Counted from the first letter of the stretch, positions 54,140 to 63,770 are shown. The stretch: 64,000 bases of DNA from an uncultured Bacteroidales bacterium (GCA_934717185.1 CAKUYQ010000014.1:11352-75351); one strand, 5' to 3'. Notes: generated from the letters alone by a model not told the origin. Numbers and translations are program-made.

Positions 54140-55351
54140 ATGATAATAGGAATATTCGGAAAACGTAATGTTGGAAAAAGCTCGCTGATAAACATCTTGG
54201 CAGGGCAGGAGGTAGCCATTGTCTCTTCGCAGCCTGGGACAACAACGGATCCTGTTCGCAAAAGGATGGAGATTAACGGATTGGGAGCCTGTACGGTAAT
54301 AGATACAGCGGGAATAGATGATGAAGGGATTGTCGGGAAGATGAGAATAGAAAAGACAGAGGAGATAATAAAACAGGTGGATGTTGCACTTCTGCTTTTC
54401 ATAGGAGATGAGTTTACTGCATACGAGAAGCAGCTTGCCGGGCAGTTTACCAAATATGATACACCTTTTGTGATAATTCATAATAAATCTGATATTCAGG
54501 AGCTTGCAGCTTTCAAGAAGGATGAACTAAAAGCGAGATATAATGTTGATGTATTGGAGTTTACGTGTGCAGAGCAGGTTAAAATAGGGAAGCCTCAAAA
54601 TGAAAAAAATAGGGCAAAAGACCTTATAATTAATGCGCTACAAAAACTTGGCACTGCTACGGAGAAGACCATTCTCCACGGACTTGTTTCGCCAGATGAA
54701 CACATTATATTGGTATGCCCCATAGACAGCGCAGCTCCGGCCAAACGGATGATTCTGCCGCAGGTTATGGCTATAAGGGACATATTGGACCATAACGCCG
54801 TTGCCCATGTTGTGCAGCCAAGCCAGTTAAAAGAGGTTATTTCCGCTCTTCTTCCCGACAGATCTCCAAAATTGGTTGTTACAGACAGTCAGGCTTTTAA
54901 AGAGGTTGCAGCGGTGCTTAAGGAGAATGGTTGGGAGAATGTTCCGCTAACAAGTTTCAGTATTCTGTTGGCACGCTCGAAAGGTCCGTTCAATGAATAT
55001 ATGAAAGGTTTGAAAGCAGTAGCTTCGCTTAGGGATGACGACAAAGTGCTTATGCTTGAATCTTGCAGTCATACGGCAACATGTGAGGATATAGGCAGGG
55101 TAAAAATCCCGAAACTATTGCAGAAATATACCGGAAAGGAGCTTGACTTTGACTTTGTTCCATCTCTTGAAAGGCTGCCTGAAAACTTAAAAGAGTATGC
55201 TTTTGCGGTACAGTGCGGCGGTTGTATGGTAACACATAAACAATTGAACAACAGAATAAAGGCGGTAATAGAGGCCGGCGTTCCAGTAACAAATTACGGT
55301 TTGCTGCTGAGCCACTTGAATGGTATTGGCGTTGGCGTTGTCCTTGAATGA
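54140..55351 (+). CDS. hydF: [FeFe]-hydrogenase maturation GTPase HydF
   Basis: A 403-residue protein. The GTPase domain has G1 GKRNVGKSSL, IDTAGIDDEG and HNKSDI. The C-terminal cluster domain has Cys in ESCSHTATCEDIGRVKIPKLL-type sequence and the paired Cys in CGGCMVTHKQLNNR. HydF carries the 2Fe subcluster precursor assembled by HydE/HydG and delivers it to hydrogenase. hydE is next on the same strand. hydG and the hydrogenase genes are not in this window. Confidence 0.93.
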   Translation: MIIGIFGKRNVGKSSLINILAGQEVAIVSSQPGTTTDPVRKRMEINGLGACTVIDTAGIDDEGIVGKMRIEKTEEIIKQVDVALLLFIGDEFTAYEKQLAGQFTKYDTPFVIIHNKSDIQELAAFKKDELKARYNVDVLEFTCAEQVKIGKPQNEKNRAKDLIINALQKLGTATEKTILHGLVSPDEHIILVCPIDSAAPAKRMILPQVMAIRDILDHNAVAHVVQPSQLKEVISALLPDRSPKLVVTDSQAFKEVAAVLKENGWENVPLTSFSILLARSKGPFNEYMKGLKAVASLRDDDKVLMLESCSHTATCEDIGRVKIPKLLQKYTGKELDFDFVPSLERLPENLKEYAFAVQCGGCMVTHKQLNNRIKAVIEAGVPVTNYGLLLSHLNGIGVGVVLE

Positions 55352-55491
55352 GTTTATAGTTGAGAGTTTATGGTTTATAGTCAGTTAATTAGCTGATAGT
55401 TTTACAGATAATAGCTTTTTACTTTCAACCACACTTTCTATTAACTCCGAAACTGTCTATACACTAAAAAATACATATTCAACTAAATTAA

Positions 55492-55550
55492 AGCCAAAGC
55501 AAAGGGCAAAACCAAAGCTAAGGCCAACGCTAACGCCAATGCCAAAGCAA
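55492..55550 (+). repeat. GCYAAY hexamer array R4
   Basis: The longest array, about nine hexamers (GCCAAA, GCAAAG, GCAAAA, CCAAAG, GCTAAG, GCCAAC, GCTAAC, GCCAAT, GCCAAA), directly upstream of hydE (20 bp). Confidence 0.6.
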
Positions 55551-55569
55551 TTAATTTTAAATTACATCA

Positions 55570-56688
55570 ATGGATAGAAATGATCTAATATATTGGTTGG
55601 CAAAAGCCAATGATGCCAAAATTGTTGGTGCAGATGCAAACGGTCTATATTTGAGTGACTGCACATTGGAGGAGTTGTTCAGAAAAAGCTTCCTTGCGAA
55701 AAAAGAATATAGGGGAGAGGAGATCTATCTGCGCGGTTTGGTGGAGATTAGCAACATATGTAGAAAGAACTGTCTTTATTGCGGGATAAGGAGAGGTAAT
55801 GGCAACGTTGCCAGATACGAACTTACAGATGAGGAGATTCTAAAAGAGGTAAAGTTTGCAGCAGATGCAGGATATGGTTCTGTTGTGTTGCAAGGTGGCG
55901 AGAGAACAGACAGCTGTTTTATAGAACGAATCTGCAGATTGTCTTACAATATTACTGCTATGGGGCTTGGGCTTACGCTATCTTTGGGGGAACAGAGCAG
56001 AGAGGTGTATGAAGAGTGGGCGAAGAACGGTGCAATAAGGTATCTTCTTAGAATTGAATCGTCTAACAGGGAGCTGTATGAAAAAATACATCCTGCAGAT
56101 GAGCTTCATTCGTATGATACAAGAGTTGCCGCAATAGAGAATTTAAAGTCGTGCGGCTATTTTACCGGCACAGGTGTAATGATAGGCTTGCCCGGGCAGT
56201 CTTTTGAGGATCTTGCAGAGGACCTTCTCTTCTTTAAGCGGATGGAGGTGGATATGGTTGGTATGGGACCATATATTTTGCATCCCGACACACCTCTCAA
56301 TAATACAGAGCAGGCAATGATTGGTGCAGATGGGATGGCTTTTGAGGCTACAGATGAGAGGAAACTGCTGCTTTCCCTAAAGATGATAGCATTGCTCAGG
56401 CAGCTGATGCCATGGATAAATATAGCCTCTACTACAGCTTTGCAGGTCCTTGATGAGAATGGGAGGGAGTATGGGCTGCTTTGCGGGGCAAATATCATAA
56501 TGCCCAACCTTACAGAAGCAGTAAACCGCAGCAATTACCAATTATATAAAGGTAAGCCAGGCCTGCAGGATGATGCGCAGGCCACAAAGTCTGTTTTGAT
56601 GAAAAATTTACGAAAATTTAACATTCCTGTTGGATGGAATAAGATGGGAAATCCTGCGTTAAAAACCGATTTTTTGTCGGGAAAATGA
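55570..56688 (+). CDS. hydE: [FeFe]-hydrogenase maturase HydE, radical SAM
   Basis: A 372-residue protein. The radical SAM cluster motif CRKNCLYCG (CxxxCxxC) lies near residues 63-71, then LQGGER and the BATS-type C-terminal domain. It builds part of the H-cluster ligand for the hydrogenase active site. The hydF gap (218 bp) holds array R4. Confidence 0.93.
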   Translation: MDRNDLIYWLAKANDAKIVGADANGLYLSDCTLEELFRKSFLAKKEYRGEEIYLRGLVEISNICRKNCLYCGIRRGNGNVARYELTDEEILKEVKFAADAGYGSVVLQGGERTDSCFIERICRLSYNITAMGLGLTLSLGEQSREVYEEWAKNGAIRYLLRIESSNRELYEKIHPADELHSYDTRVAAIENLKSCGYFTGTGVMIGLPGQSFEDLAEDLLFFKRMEVDMVGMGPYILHPDTPLNNTEQAMIGADGMAFEATDERKLLLSLKMIALLRQLMPWINIASTTALQVLDENGREYGLLCGANIIMPNLTEAVNRSNYQLYKGKPGLQDDAQATKSVLMKNLRKFNIPVGWNKMGNPALKTDFLSGK

Positions 56689-56750
56689 AAAATTATTAAA
56701 AAAAATAATAAAAATAACACAATTGTTATTTAAAATTTGTCTATTGAATA

Positions 56751-56758
56751 GTATATTT
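56751..56758 (+). promoter_or_regulatory. putative -7 box of ppdK
   Basis: TATATTTG; the -33 box is not clear. The leader is about 200 nt. Confidence 0.45.
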
Positions 56759-56966
56759 GTAATGTCAAAAAAAAGTTGCAAAATGAACGGTGACTATTAG
56801 AAGTTGTTTTGGAAATGATTTGACAGTTTCTAACCCTATTCCGGCGTCTTTTTTCTCTTTGTTTTTTTGATTGCGTACAGGCTGACTGCTACACTGCAGA
56901 TTGGCTTGGCTTTTTAGGCTTGAAATTATATACTATAATTAATACATTAACTAAAACTTTTTTGTT

Positions 56967-59678
56967 ATGTCCAAAACTAAAAGAGTATATCGCTTTGGTG
57001 GCAAGAATGCCGAGGGCGATGGATCTATGAGGAATCTTCTTGGAGGTAAGGGCGCAAACCTTGCCGAAATGTGTAAATTGGGTATTCCTGTTCCTGCAGG
57101 TTTCACTATCACAACAGAAACCTGTACAGAATTCTACGATAATGGCTGTGACTATCCTGCAGAGTTGAAGGCAGATGTTGATGCAGCTATGGCAGCTACA
57201 GAGGAGATAATGGGTATGAAGTTCGGAGACCCTAAGGCTCCGCTTTTGGTTTCTTGCCGTTCCGGTGCAAGAAGCTCTATGCCGGGTATGATGGAGACAG
57301 TGCTTAACATTGGTCTATGTTCTGCAACTATCCCAGGTTTGATTGAGAAGACCGGTAATCCTCGTTTTGTGTATGACGCTTACAGACGTCTTATCATGAT
57401 GTACTCGGATGTTGTTATGGAGAAGGCAGAGGGTATTGAGCCTGAGGAGGGGAATGGAATTAGGGTTCAGTTGGACAGAATGCTTGCAAAGGTAAAGAAA
57501 GAGAAGGGCTATGCTTCTGATACAGACCTTACAACAGAGGATCTTAAGGCTCTTTGCGAGGATTTTAAGATTAGAGTAAAACAGGAGTTGGGCAAACCAT
57601 TCCCAGATGATGCTTATGAGCAGTTATGGGGTGGTATTGGTGCAGTGTTCAAATCATGGAACGGTAAGAGAGCTATAGCTTACAGACGTATTGAGGGTAT
57701 TCCAGACGATTGGGGTACTGCAGTAAACGTTCAGTCTATGGTATTCGGTAACATGGGCGATAACTCTGCTACAGGTGTTGCATTCTCAAGAAACCCTGCT
57801 ACAGGTGAGAACAAATTCTATGGTGAGTGGTTGATTAACGCTCAGGGAGAGGATGTTGTTGCAGGTATCAGAACTCCAAATCCTTTGAATGAGGCTACCA
57901 AGAACGATCATAACAAACACCTTGCTTCATTGGAAACTGCAATGCCTGAGGTTTACAAAGAGTTGGATGCTATCCAGCATAACTTGGAGCAGCATTTCCA
58001 CGATATGCAGGATATAGAGTTCACTATTCAAGACGGTAAGCTATGGATGCTTCAGTGCCGTGTTGGTAAGAGAACCGGTATTGCTGCCTTGAATATGGCT
58101 ATGGATATGATTGGTGAGGGACTTATAGATGACAAGACTGCAGTTATGCGCGTAGCTCCTGCACAGTTGGATGAGCTTCTTCACCCAATCCTTGATCCTA
58201 AGTCAGAAAAGAAAGCTACAGTTGTAGCTCAAGGTCTTCCTGCAGGTCCCGGCGGAAGTGTTGGTAGAATTGTATTTACAGCTGAGGATGCTGTGGCTGC
58301 CGCTGCAAGAAAAGAGAAAGTTATCCTTGTAAGAGAGGAGACCAATCCTGAGGATGTTGAGGGTATGCGTGCTGCAGATGGCGTGCTTACTGCTCGTGGA
58401 GGTATGACATCTCACGCTGCTTTGGTTGCCCGCGGTTGGGGTAAATGCTGTATCGTAGGTTGCGATGCTTTGCATATCAATCTTCTCAACAGAACTCTTA
58501 CTTTGGGTGACAAGGTATATAAAGAGGGTGATGTATTCAGCTTGAACGGAACAAAAGGTCTTGTATATGATGTTGCCATTGATACTATGGATGCATCTGA
58601 GAACCCACGTTTCATTGAGTTCATGAATATTGTAGATAAATACAGGAAACTTGGTGTAAGAACAAATGCAGATACTCCTGAGGATGCCAAGAATGCTTTG
58701 GCATTTGGCGCCGAGGGTATTGGATTGTTCAGAATTGAGCATATGTTCTATGGCAAGAATTCAGAGGCTCCTCTTGCTAAACTTAGAAAGATGATTCTTT
58801 CTAACACAACTGTAGAGAGGGAGCATGCTTTGGCAGAGCTTGAGCCATACGTAAGAGAGGCTACAAAGGCTACAATGAAGGTTATGGATGGCAAACCTGT
58901 AACTTTCCGTCTATTGGATCCGCCTTTGCATGAGTTTGTTCCTCAGACATTGGAGAAACAGAGAGAGCTATCTGAGGCTATGGGTATCTCAGTTGAGGAT
59001 ATCAAGAAGAGAGGCGAGTCTCTACATGAGGTTAACCCTATGATGGGTCACCGTGGAGTTCGTCTTGGTGTAACATATCCTGAGGTTTCTGAGGCTCAGT
59101 TTAGAGCTATATTCAATGCTACTGCAGATCTTATTGAGGAGGGCTATAATCCTAAACCAGAGATTATGATCCCTGTTACAGTATCTGTTAAAGAGTTGGA
59201 TTTTCAAAAGGCTATTTGCGACAGAGTACATGCTGCTGTTGAGAAGGAGCGTGGTGTTAAGATTACCTTCTTGTATGGTACTATGATTGAGATCCCAAGA
59301 GCTGCTATCATGGCAGATGAGATGGCTAAGACTGCTCAGTTCTTCTCATTTGGTACAAATGACCTTACACAGATGACATTCGGCTTCTCTCGTGACGATA
59401 TTGGTGCTTTCATGGGTGATTATCTTGCAAAGAAGATCCTTCCTGCAGATCCGTTCCAGACATTGGATCAGGCAAGTGTTGGAAAACTTGTTGAGATTGG
59501 AATCAAGGGTGGACGTTCAACCAATGCTAACCTAAAGGTTGGTATTTGCGGTGAGCATGGCGGAGACCCTGAGTCTGTAGCATTCTGCCACAGAATAGGT
59601 ATGAACTATGTTTCATGTTCTCCTTTCCGTGTTCCAATTGCAAGATTGGCTGCTGCTCAAGCTGCATTGAAGTACTAA
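56967..59678 (+). CDS. ppdK: pyruvate, phosphate dikinase
   Basis: A 903-residue protein. N-terminal nucleotide-binding domain, the phosphohistidine loop GGMTSHAALVARGWGKCCIVG, and a PEP/pyruvate barrel with the catalytic Cys in GICGEHGGD. It interconverts PEP, AMP and PPi with pyruvate, ATP and Pi, a key step of anaerobic glycolysis and gluconeogenesis in this group. Length is typical. Confidence 0.96.
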   Translation: MSKTKRVYRFGGKNAEGDGSMRNLLGGKGANLAEMCKLGIPVPAGFTITTETCTEFYDNGCDYPAELKADVDAAMAATEEIMGMKFGDPKAPLLVSCRSGARSSMPGMMETVLNIGLCSATIPGLIEKTGNPRFVYDAYRRLIMMYSDVVMEKAEGIEPEEGNGIRVQLDRMLAKVKKEKGYASDTDLTTEDLKALCEDFKIRVKQELGKPFPDDAYEQLWGGIGAVFKSWNGKRAIAYRRIEGIPDDWGTAVNVQSMVFGNMGDNSATGVAFSRNPATGENKFYGEWLINAQGEDVVAGIRTPNPLNEATKNDHNKHLASLETAMPEVYKELDAIQHNLEQHFHDMQDIEFTIQDGKLWMLQCRVGKRTGIAALNMAMDMIGEGLIDDKTAVMRVAPAQLDELLHPILDPKSEKKATVVAQGLPAGPGGSVGRIVFTAEDAVAAAARKEKVILVREETNPEDVEGMRAADGVLTARGGMTSHAALVARGWGKCCIVGCDALHINLLNRTLTLGDKVYKEGDVFSLNGTKGLVYDVAIDTMDASENPRFIEFMNIVDKYRKLGVRTNADTPEDAKNALAFGAEGIGLFRIEHMFYGKNSEAPLAKLRKMILSNTTVEREHALAELEPYVREATKATMKVMDGKPVTFRLLDPPLHEFVPQTLEKQRELSEAMGISVEDIKKRGESLHEVNPMMGHRGVRLGVTYPEVSEAQFRAIFNATADLIEEGYNPKPEIMIPVTVSVKELDFQKAICDRVHAAVEKERGVKITFLYGTMIEIPRAAIMADEMAKTAQFFSFGTNDLTQMTFGFSRDDIGAFMGDYLAKKILPADPFQTLDQASVGKLVEIGIKGGRSTNANLKVGICGEHGGDPESVAFCHRIGMNYVSCSPFRVPIARLAAAQAALKY

Positions 59679-59711
59679 AGATGTAATTTTTGTGAATTAA
59701 TAAAATAGTTT

Positions 59712-59754
59712 GGCGACGGGGTCTGTTTTTAGAGCAGGCTCCGTTGCTTTTTTT
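59712..59754 (+). terminator. terminator of ppdK
   Basis: GGCGACGGGGTCTG pairs with CAGGCTCCGTTGCT, with G-T pairs, followed by a T-run. Confidence 0.8.
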
Positions 59755-59790
59755 AGTTGCAGAAATTTTGCACTAGTTATCTTTTCTTTT

Positions 59791-59865
59791 AGTAAGCGTA
59801 AAAAAATAAGTTGGTAAAGATTTAGCAGTATTTTTGAGGATAGATGACTTTTTGAAGATGGCGTG
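59791..59865 (+). repeat. left end of the inverted-repeat element (copy C)
   Basis: It starts AGTAAGCGTAAAAAAATAAG, as the left ends of A and B, and keeps the next 45 bases; similarity stops in the middle (about 59865). Confidence 0.65.
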
Positions 59866-59944
59866 GTTTTCTATCGTATGGGTACAGAGATTTTTATTCT
59901 GTAACAATTCTGTAACAATCTTTTTTACAATGTTACAAAATTCT

Positions 59945-59955
59945 GGGGGGGGGGG
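59945..59955 (+). repeat. 11-G homopolymer tract
   Basis: Eleven consecutive G's in an AT-rich intergenic region, about 80 bp before the fimbrial promoter. Such tracts are classic sites of slipped-strand phase variation. A nearby dyad TGTAACA ... TGTTACA (59909-59938) could be an operator. Confidence 0.8.
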
Positions 59956-60036
59956 TAACTTATTAATATTTAACGTTTTAACGCTTTTAAAGCAATGGTA
60001 TGCTCTTGTTAGAATATAAATTTTGGCAAATTATAA

Positions 60037-60065
60037 TTTGTATAAACAACTTTTTTATATCTTTG
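60037..60065 (+). promoter_or_regulatory. promoter of the fimbrial locus
   Basis: TTTG 60037-60040 and TATCTTTG 60058-60065, spacer 17 nt. The leader to the first ATG is about 250 nt and contains no gene. Confidence 0.6.
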
Positions 60066-60318
60066 CACGCGGAAAACGTAGGGGTAATGTAGCCCTTATA
60101 TTATTAGATAGTAGCAATTTTTACAAGTAGCATTTTCCTTACTATCACACAAGTATAGCGCCAAACGGCATTTTGTAGTTTCTGTTTTTACAGAGACGGG
60201 GGTTTGTGCGGTATTATTGACTGGTCTGAAACGCAACGGCCATTGTTGTTCCTGTCCCATGTCATATTGTTTGTTGGAAAGAATTAGTGAAAATGAAGAT
60301 AACTAAACACAAATTAAT

Positions 60319-61473
60319 ATGAATTTTAAACTAATTAATGTGGCAATCTTGTCTGTTTTAGTAATGGCAAGTTGTTCAAAAGATGAGGTTGTAAGCAATG
60401 CAGATACCTCTTCACAAAATGCAATCTCTTTTAACGCTTTAGGTAGCAAAGCACAAACAAAAGCTACACCTATTACAAGCGCTAATCTTACTACTACAGA
60501 TTTTGATGTGTTTGCATTTACAGCGGACGGTAATGCTTTCATGGGAAAAGCTGATGTTGCTTTTGCTCATGATGGAGTAAAGATTGTGTATAAGAACAAT
60601 AAATGGGATTATGATGATCCAAATGAGCTCGCATATTGGCCTACAACTAATAATCCTTTGGATTTTTATGCGATAAGTCCGGCTACACTAATGGATGATG
60701 GAGGACATTATATGTGGAATTTTAATCATGAATCGCAGAAAATTTATTACTCATGTATGGATGAATATGCAGAAGGTACGGGCAAACATGAAGATCATGA
60801 TGTTATGTATGGCATAGCAAAGTCTCAGACCAAAAATAGTAATAACGGAGTAGTGAAATTTACTTTCAAACATATTTTATCGCAGATTGTATTTAAAGCA
60901 AGGACTGAGCTTGAAAATATGAATGTTACCATAAAGGATATTAAGATACGTAATGTCAAGATGAGTGGAGCATTTACTTTGCCTACTGATGCAAACACAC
61001 AAGCAACAGCTGAAAATTGGGAATTGCCTACAGGCCTTATGCTTGGTTACTATTTTCCTACCGTAATAAGGAATGCAAATATAGAGGTAAACAGTAATAG
61101 CATAGTTACAGATATTTCAAGTACTACGCCAATTTTCACAATTCCTCAGACCCTTACGAAATGGGTTGTGTCAGGAGATACAAAAACAAAAGAGAATGCG
61201 GACAATGCGAAACAGTCTTATTTGGAAATTGCTTGTAAAATAAAACAGAATGGTGTATATCTATTTGGATCTGAGGACAAATTTAATACACTGTATGTTC
61301 CATTCGGTGTATCTTGGGAGCCCGGATACAGATATATCTACACTCTTATCTTTGGGGGCGGTTATGATGACCAGGGTGATCCTATTCTTACACCTATTAC
61401 ATTTGATGCAGATGTTGAGGAGTGGGCAGATGAAGAGATGAATATCAACACATCTGTTGGTGGTGTCAACTAA
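60319..61473 (+). CDS. fimbrillin family (Mfa1-like) lipoprotein 1
   Basis: A 384-residue lipoprotein: the signal ends LVMASCSKDEV with the lipidated Cys at residue 19. The mature chain has the family's beta-sandwich pattern: TDFDVFAFTADG, NELAYWP, DFYAISP, VVKFTFKHILSQIVFKA, VPFGVSWEPGYRYIYTLIFGGG. Fimbrillins are exported as lipoproteins, trimmed by a surface protease and polymerised into pili. It is a close paralog of the next gene, and 1.8 kb of the locus is bracketed by element ends C and D. Confidence 0.86.
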   Translation: MNFKLINVAILSVLVMASCSKDEVVSNADTSSQNAISFNALGSKAQTKATPITSANLTTTDFDVFAFTADGNAFMGKADVAFAHDGVKIVYKNNKWDYDDPNELAYWPTTNNPLDFYAISPATLMDDGGHYMWNFNHESQKIYYSCMDEYAEGTGKHEDHDVMYGIAKSQTKNSNNGVVKFTFKHILSQIVFKARTELENMNVTIKDIKIRNVKMSGAFTLPTDANTQATAENWELPTGLMLGYYFPTVIRNANIEVNSNSIVTDISSTTPIFTIPQTLTKWVVSGDTKTKENADNAKQSYLEIACKIKQNGVYLFGSEDKFNTLYVPFGVSWEPGYRYIYTLIFGGGYDDQGDPILTPITFDADVEEWADEEMNINTSVGGVN

Positions 61474-61502
61474 GATTACCAAGTTATTTTTTTAAGATTA
61501 CT
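61472..61502 (+). repeat. solo right end of the inverted-repeat element (D)
   Basis: Contains AAGATTACCAAGTTATTTTTT and ends GATTACT, matching the right ends of A and B over 31 bases. It abuts the stop codon of fimbrillin 1. Confidence 0.7.
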
Positions 61503-61609
61503 ATATTAATGTTGTTAAAGAAAATCTATAATTTATAAACAAGGTGGCAGACAGTGTTAATGCACATTTGCAGATTCTACGCTGTCTGCTGTATAACTCA
61601 AATTTATTT

Positions 61610-62773
61610 ATGAAAACCAAAAAACTTGCTTTGGCAGCTGTGTCTGCTGCCGTAATGTTCGCCTCATGCAGTAAAGATGAGGTTGTTAATAACCAAGAAA
61701 ATTCGTTGCATAACTACATAGGTTTTAGCACTGTGGGAAGTAACGCGCAGACAAAGGCTACTGTGTACACTTCAAATAATAGCTTTGAAAATTTTGCGGT
61801 ATTTGCATATAATGGAACTAACCTGTTTATGGGTGGTAGTGCAGAAACTGGTGTTAACATTGTGAAAAATGAAACTGCTTGGGAATACCAAAACAGCGCT
61901 GATTTAGCTTACTGGCCAAAATCAACTCTTAATTTTTACGGAGTGGCACCTTTGAAAGAAAATACAGGTGTTAATAATTACAGCTGGAATATTGGGAGTG
62001 ATGAGCAAAAAATTACTTACACTACTGTTGATGAGTATGGCGTTGATGCCGGGACAACGAATGTTGATGTGATGTACGGAGTTAAGACACAGCAGACAGC
62101 TAGTTCAAATAATGGTGTTGTAAAGTTTAATTTCAAGCACATTCTTTCGCAGATACTTTTTCAGGCAAAAGTTCAGTATGCTTCAATGGTGGTTAATATT
62201 GAGAAAATAAATGTTCATAATGTATGTGGCTCAGGTACTTTCAAGTTCCCTTCAAATGAGTCTGAAGTTGCTACAAGAGATGGTAATTGGACATCTGATG
62301 GACATGTTAATTTTTCTGTTGGCTTTCATAGTGAATCTGTTGAGGAAGAAGGCTATATAAAAGTAGATGGGAATAATGTTGATAATGCGAAAATCATATC
62401 TAAGAGTGACGATAATCCGTTGTTATTAATTCCTCAAACGTTAACAAAATGGACAACAACTGCAGAAACAAAAGTTCCTATTTCAGAGGCTAATATCAAC
62501 TACCAGTCATATTTGGAGATCTCATGTAAGATTATGCAGAATGGAGAGTATCTGTTTGGCAGTGAATCTGCTTACAATACACTGTATGTTCCATTTGGAG
62601 CTTCATGGGAACCTGGCAAACGTTATATCTACACTTTGATCTTTGGTGGTGGATTTGATGTGAATGGTGATCCTATCTTATCACCTATTACTTTTGATGC
62701 TGAGGTTTCAGACTGGGTAGATGCTACAGATAATAATGGTGATATTAATACCTCTGAGGGTGGCGTTAATTAA
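61610..62773 (+). CDS. fimbrillin family (Mfa1-like) lipoprotein 2
   Basis: A 387-residue protein, with the ATG at 61610 (MKTKKLALAAVSAAVMFASC); upstream codons in the frame lack a signal. It shares with fimbrillin 1 the lipobox ASCSKDEVV, DLAYWP, VVKFNFKHILSQILF, YLEISCKIMQNGEYLFGSE and WEPGKRYIYTLIFGGGFD. It is a tandem duplicate and could be an alternative stalk or tip pilin. Confidence 0.86.
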   Translation: MKTKKLALAAVSAAVMFASCSKDEVVNNQENSLHNYIGFSTVGSNAQTKATVYTSNNSFENFAVFAYNGTNLFMGGSAETGVNIVKNETAWEYQNSADLAYWPKSTLNFYGVAPLKENTGVNNYSWNIGSDEQKITYTTVDEYGVDAGTTNVDVMYGVKTQQTASSNNGVVKFNFKHILSQILFQAKVQYASMVVNIEKINVHNVCGSGTFKFPSNESEVATRDGNWTSDGHVNFSVGFHSESVEEEGYIKVDGNNVDNAKIISKSDDNPLLLIPQTLTKWTTTAETKVPISEANINYQSYLEISCKIMQNGEYLFGSESAYNTLYVPFGASWEPGKRYIYTLIFGGGFDVNGDPILSPITFDAEVSDWVDATDNNGDINTSEGGVN

Positions 62774-62825
62774 TTTTTATAAGGGATAGAATTTACAGTT
62801 TCTGTTACAATTTTTATTATAAAAA

Positions 62826-63770
62826 ATGAATAGGTATTGGAACAGTACATTAAAGAAAAGGGTTAAAGCAGCATATTTTGTGCTGCTTAACCTTTTTGTT
62901 ATCCTGTTCCTTATCTCTTGTACTCATAAAGAGCTATGCTATAATCATAATCACTATACAAGAGTAAAAATTGTTCTTGATTGGAGTGCTTATGATACAG
63001 AGTATATGCCAAGCGGTATGCGTGTTGTTTTCTATCCGGTGGATGGTGGGGAGAGCTGGGTATTTGATTTTTCCGGATCAGATGGTGGTATTGTTGAGGT
63101 ACCGCAAAACAGTTACAATATTATCTGTTATAACAACGATACAGATGGTATTATTTTCAATGGTGAAAACAGTTGTTCAAAGTTCTCTGCAACAACGGAA
63201 AATGTCTCCACTCCAGATGCTAAATCTGCATTAAAGACAGCAGATTTTCTTTGCGGAGCAAGCAAGGAGGCGGTAAATTTGGAAAATCTGCCTGAGGGGA
63301 TTGAAACGATTATAACCTTATATCCTAAACGGATGGTATGCAGGTATACTTATAAGGTTAAGGGTGTTAAAAATCTCTTTAATATAGTTGATCTGCGTGC
63401 AAGTCTTAACGGAATGGCAGGTTCTGTTATGATGTTTGAGGATATTTTACCTGCAGGTGATAGCAAAACCCTCTTATTTGGCGGATCTGTAAGGGATGAT
63501 TTAATAAAGGGGTGTTTTTACACGTTTGGCTACAATTCAAATCTTAATTTTTTTACACTTTATATAAAGGCAAAGGATGGCAAGATCTATCCATTGGAAT
63601 GTAATGTAACAGACCAGATCCTTAAAATTGAGCGTAAGGGTCACATTGCAGATGTAGATCTTATTATAGAATTTGACTTTACTGTTCCTGGTGGTGAAAG
63701 CAGTGGTGGTGCCGGCTTTGATGTTGATGTTTCCGAATGGGATGATGTCAACGAAGAGATCTATATATAG
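62826..63770 (+). CDS. DUF5119 family fimbrial accessory lipoprotein
   Basis: A 314-residue protein. A lipoprotein signal (FLISC near residue 37) is followed by HKELCYNHNHYTRVKIVLDWSAY and PSGMRVVFYPVDGG, the DUF5119 pattern. The family occurs next to fimbrillin genes and is thought to be a pilus anchor or minor subunit. It starts 52 bp after fimbrillin 2. Confidence 0.8.
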   Translation: MNRYWNSTLKKRVKAAYFVLLNLFVILFLISCTHKELCYNHNHYTRVKIVLDWSAYDTEYMPSGMRVVFYPVDGGESWVFDFSGSDGGIVEVPQNSYNIICYNNDTDGIIFNGENSCSKFSATTENVSTPDAKSALKTADFLCGASKEAVNLENLPEGIETIITLYPKRMVCRYTYKVKGVKNLFNIVDLRASLNGMAGSVMMFEDILPAGDSKTLLFGGSVRDDLIKGCFYTFGYNSNLNFFTLYIKAKDGKIYPLECNVTDQILKIERKGHIADVDLIIEFDFTVPGGESSGGAGFDVDVSEWDDVNEEIYI

